A DNA stretch of 5,942 nucleotides, taken from Chitinophagales bacterium (GTDB lineage Bacteria; Bacteroidota; Bacteroidia; Chitinophagales; UBA10324). Under the pieces are notes generated by a model, which was not told the DNA's origin, made no database searches, and saw nothing but the letters and a program-made list of their open reading frames with translations. The position numbers and the translations under genes were made by a program. The stretch is from contig JACCZV010000333.1 in the NCBI GenBank assembly GCA_013695775.1, positions 1-5,942 on the forward strand, written 5' to 3'. Shown here one piece after another: positions 5,744-5,942 of this stretch (its first letter is position 1; each line of letters opens with the position of its first letter).

Positions 5744-5942
5744 ATGAAATATGTTCTGTTTCTGACCTCCTTTATCGCCATCATAAAATTTTTACCGGCT
5801 CAGGACACTACTCTTCTTATTGCTGGTCCCATGCTGGGATATATCGAGCATACTGAAGCTCTGATATGGCTGCAGGTAACTCCCAGGGTTAAAGAAATTG
5901 AAATTCGTTATTGGAAAAACACTGACCCCTCTGATAAGAAAA
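5744..5942 (+). CDS. N-terminus of a PhoD-like secreted phosphatase (3' end outside window)
   Basis: Sixty-six codons are visible, open to the right edge. Residues 1-19 look like a Sec signal peptide (MKY, hydrophobic core, cleavage near LPA-QD), with an unusual Lys15 inside the hydrophobic part. The mature start, LLIAGPMLGYIEHTEALIWL (24-43) followed by QVTPRVKEIEIRYWK (44-58), matches the N-terminal beta-sandwich domain of PhoD-like alkaline phosphatases in Bacteroidota, where 'GPMLGY...EA.IW.Q' is a typical opening. The metal-binding catalytic domain lies outside the window, so activity cannot be judged. The ATG at 5744 gives a proper signal peptide and is preceded by a good promoter candidate. 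It is read divergently from arsR. The family call is moderately sure from this short piece. Confidence 0.72.
   Translation, partial: MKYVLFLTSFIAIIKFLPAQDTTLLIAGPMLGYIEHTEALIWLQVTPRVKEIEIRYWKNTDPSDKK

Noticed and set aside
5614..5856. An 80-codon plus-strand frame in the region between arsR and the PhoD-like gene
   Set aside because: It overlaps the signal peptide of the PhoD-like gene in another frame and shows no protein features of its own.
1..5942. CRISPR arrays, tRNA or rRNA genes, insertion sequences, phage attachment sites
   Set aside because: No regular repeat-spacer pattern, no tRNA-like cloverleaf, and no transposase or integrase coding sequence was recognised in either strand.

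Overview
The window looks like chromosomal DNA of a member of the Bacteroidota, probably one of the environmental classes that use type IX secretion (Cytophagia, Flavobacteriia, Chitinophagia or Saprospiria). The evidence is: two proteins ending in type IX secretion (T9SS, Por) sorting domains; a degraded C-terminus of a Bacteroidota-style TonB-dependent receptor; start codons preceded by A/T-rich sequence rather than Shine-Dalgarno motifs; promoter candidates of the TTTG / TAnnTTTG type; and low G+C.

Layout. Positions 2-535 (+) are the 3' end of a secreted protein with a thioredoxin-like fold and a T9SS tail. Positions 603-889 (-) hold the last ~95 codons of a TonB-dependent receptor, 5'-truncated and frameshifted in an A-run; no intact reading frame covers it. 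A clear intrinsic terminator (945-992, -) ends the next gene, a 635-residue PhoX/DUF839-type secreted phosphatase with a T9SS tail (1016-2923, -). Its 321-bp upstream region has a -7 promoter element and a set of short direct repeats. Next, all on the - strand and transcribed right to left, is an arsenic cluster: arsR (5169-5498), arsM (4258-5100), an arsenate reductase of the low-molecular-weight phosphatase fold (3799-4230), then after 116 bp a small putative lipoprotein with a CC pair (3245-3682). Divergent from arsR, the start of a PhoD-like secreted phosphatase runs off the right edge (5744-5942, +).

How the genes work together. ArsR should repress the cluster until As(III) binds its cysteines. 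Two near-identical 16-bp palindromes, one overlapping the candidate arsR promoter and one in the arsR-arsM gap, are the best operator candidates. The reductase would convert arsenate to arsenite, and ArsM would methylate arsenite using S-adenosylmethionine. No arsenite efflux pump (ArsB or Acr3) is present in the window, so detoxification here seems to rest on reduction plus methylation, unless a pump lies elsewhere. The cluster sits between two different secreted phosphatase genes, suggestive because arsenate is a phosphate analogue, but co-regulation is only an inference.

The parts are mostly known families. The least described are the CC-pair putative lipoprotein, the duplicated operator, and the repeats upstream of the PhoX-like gene.
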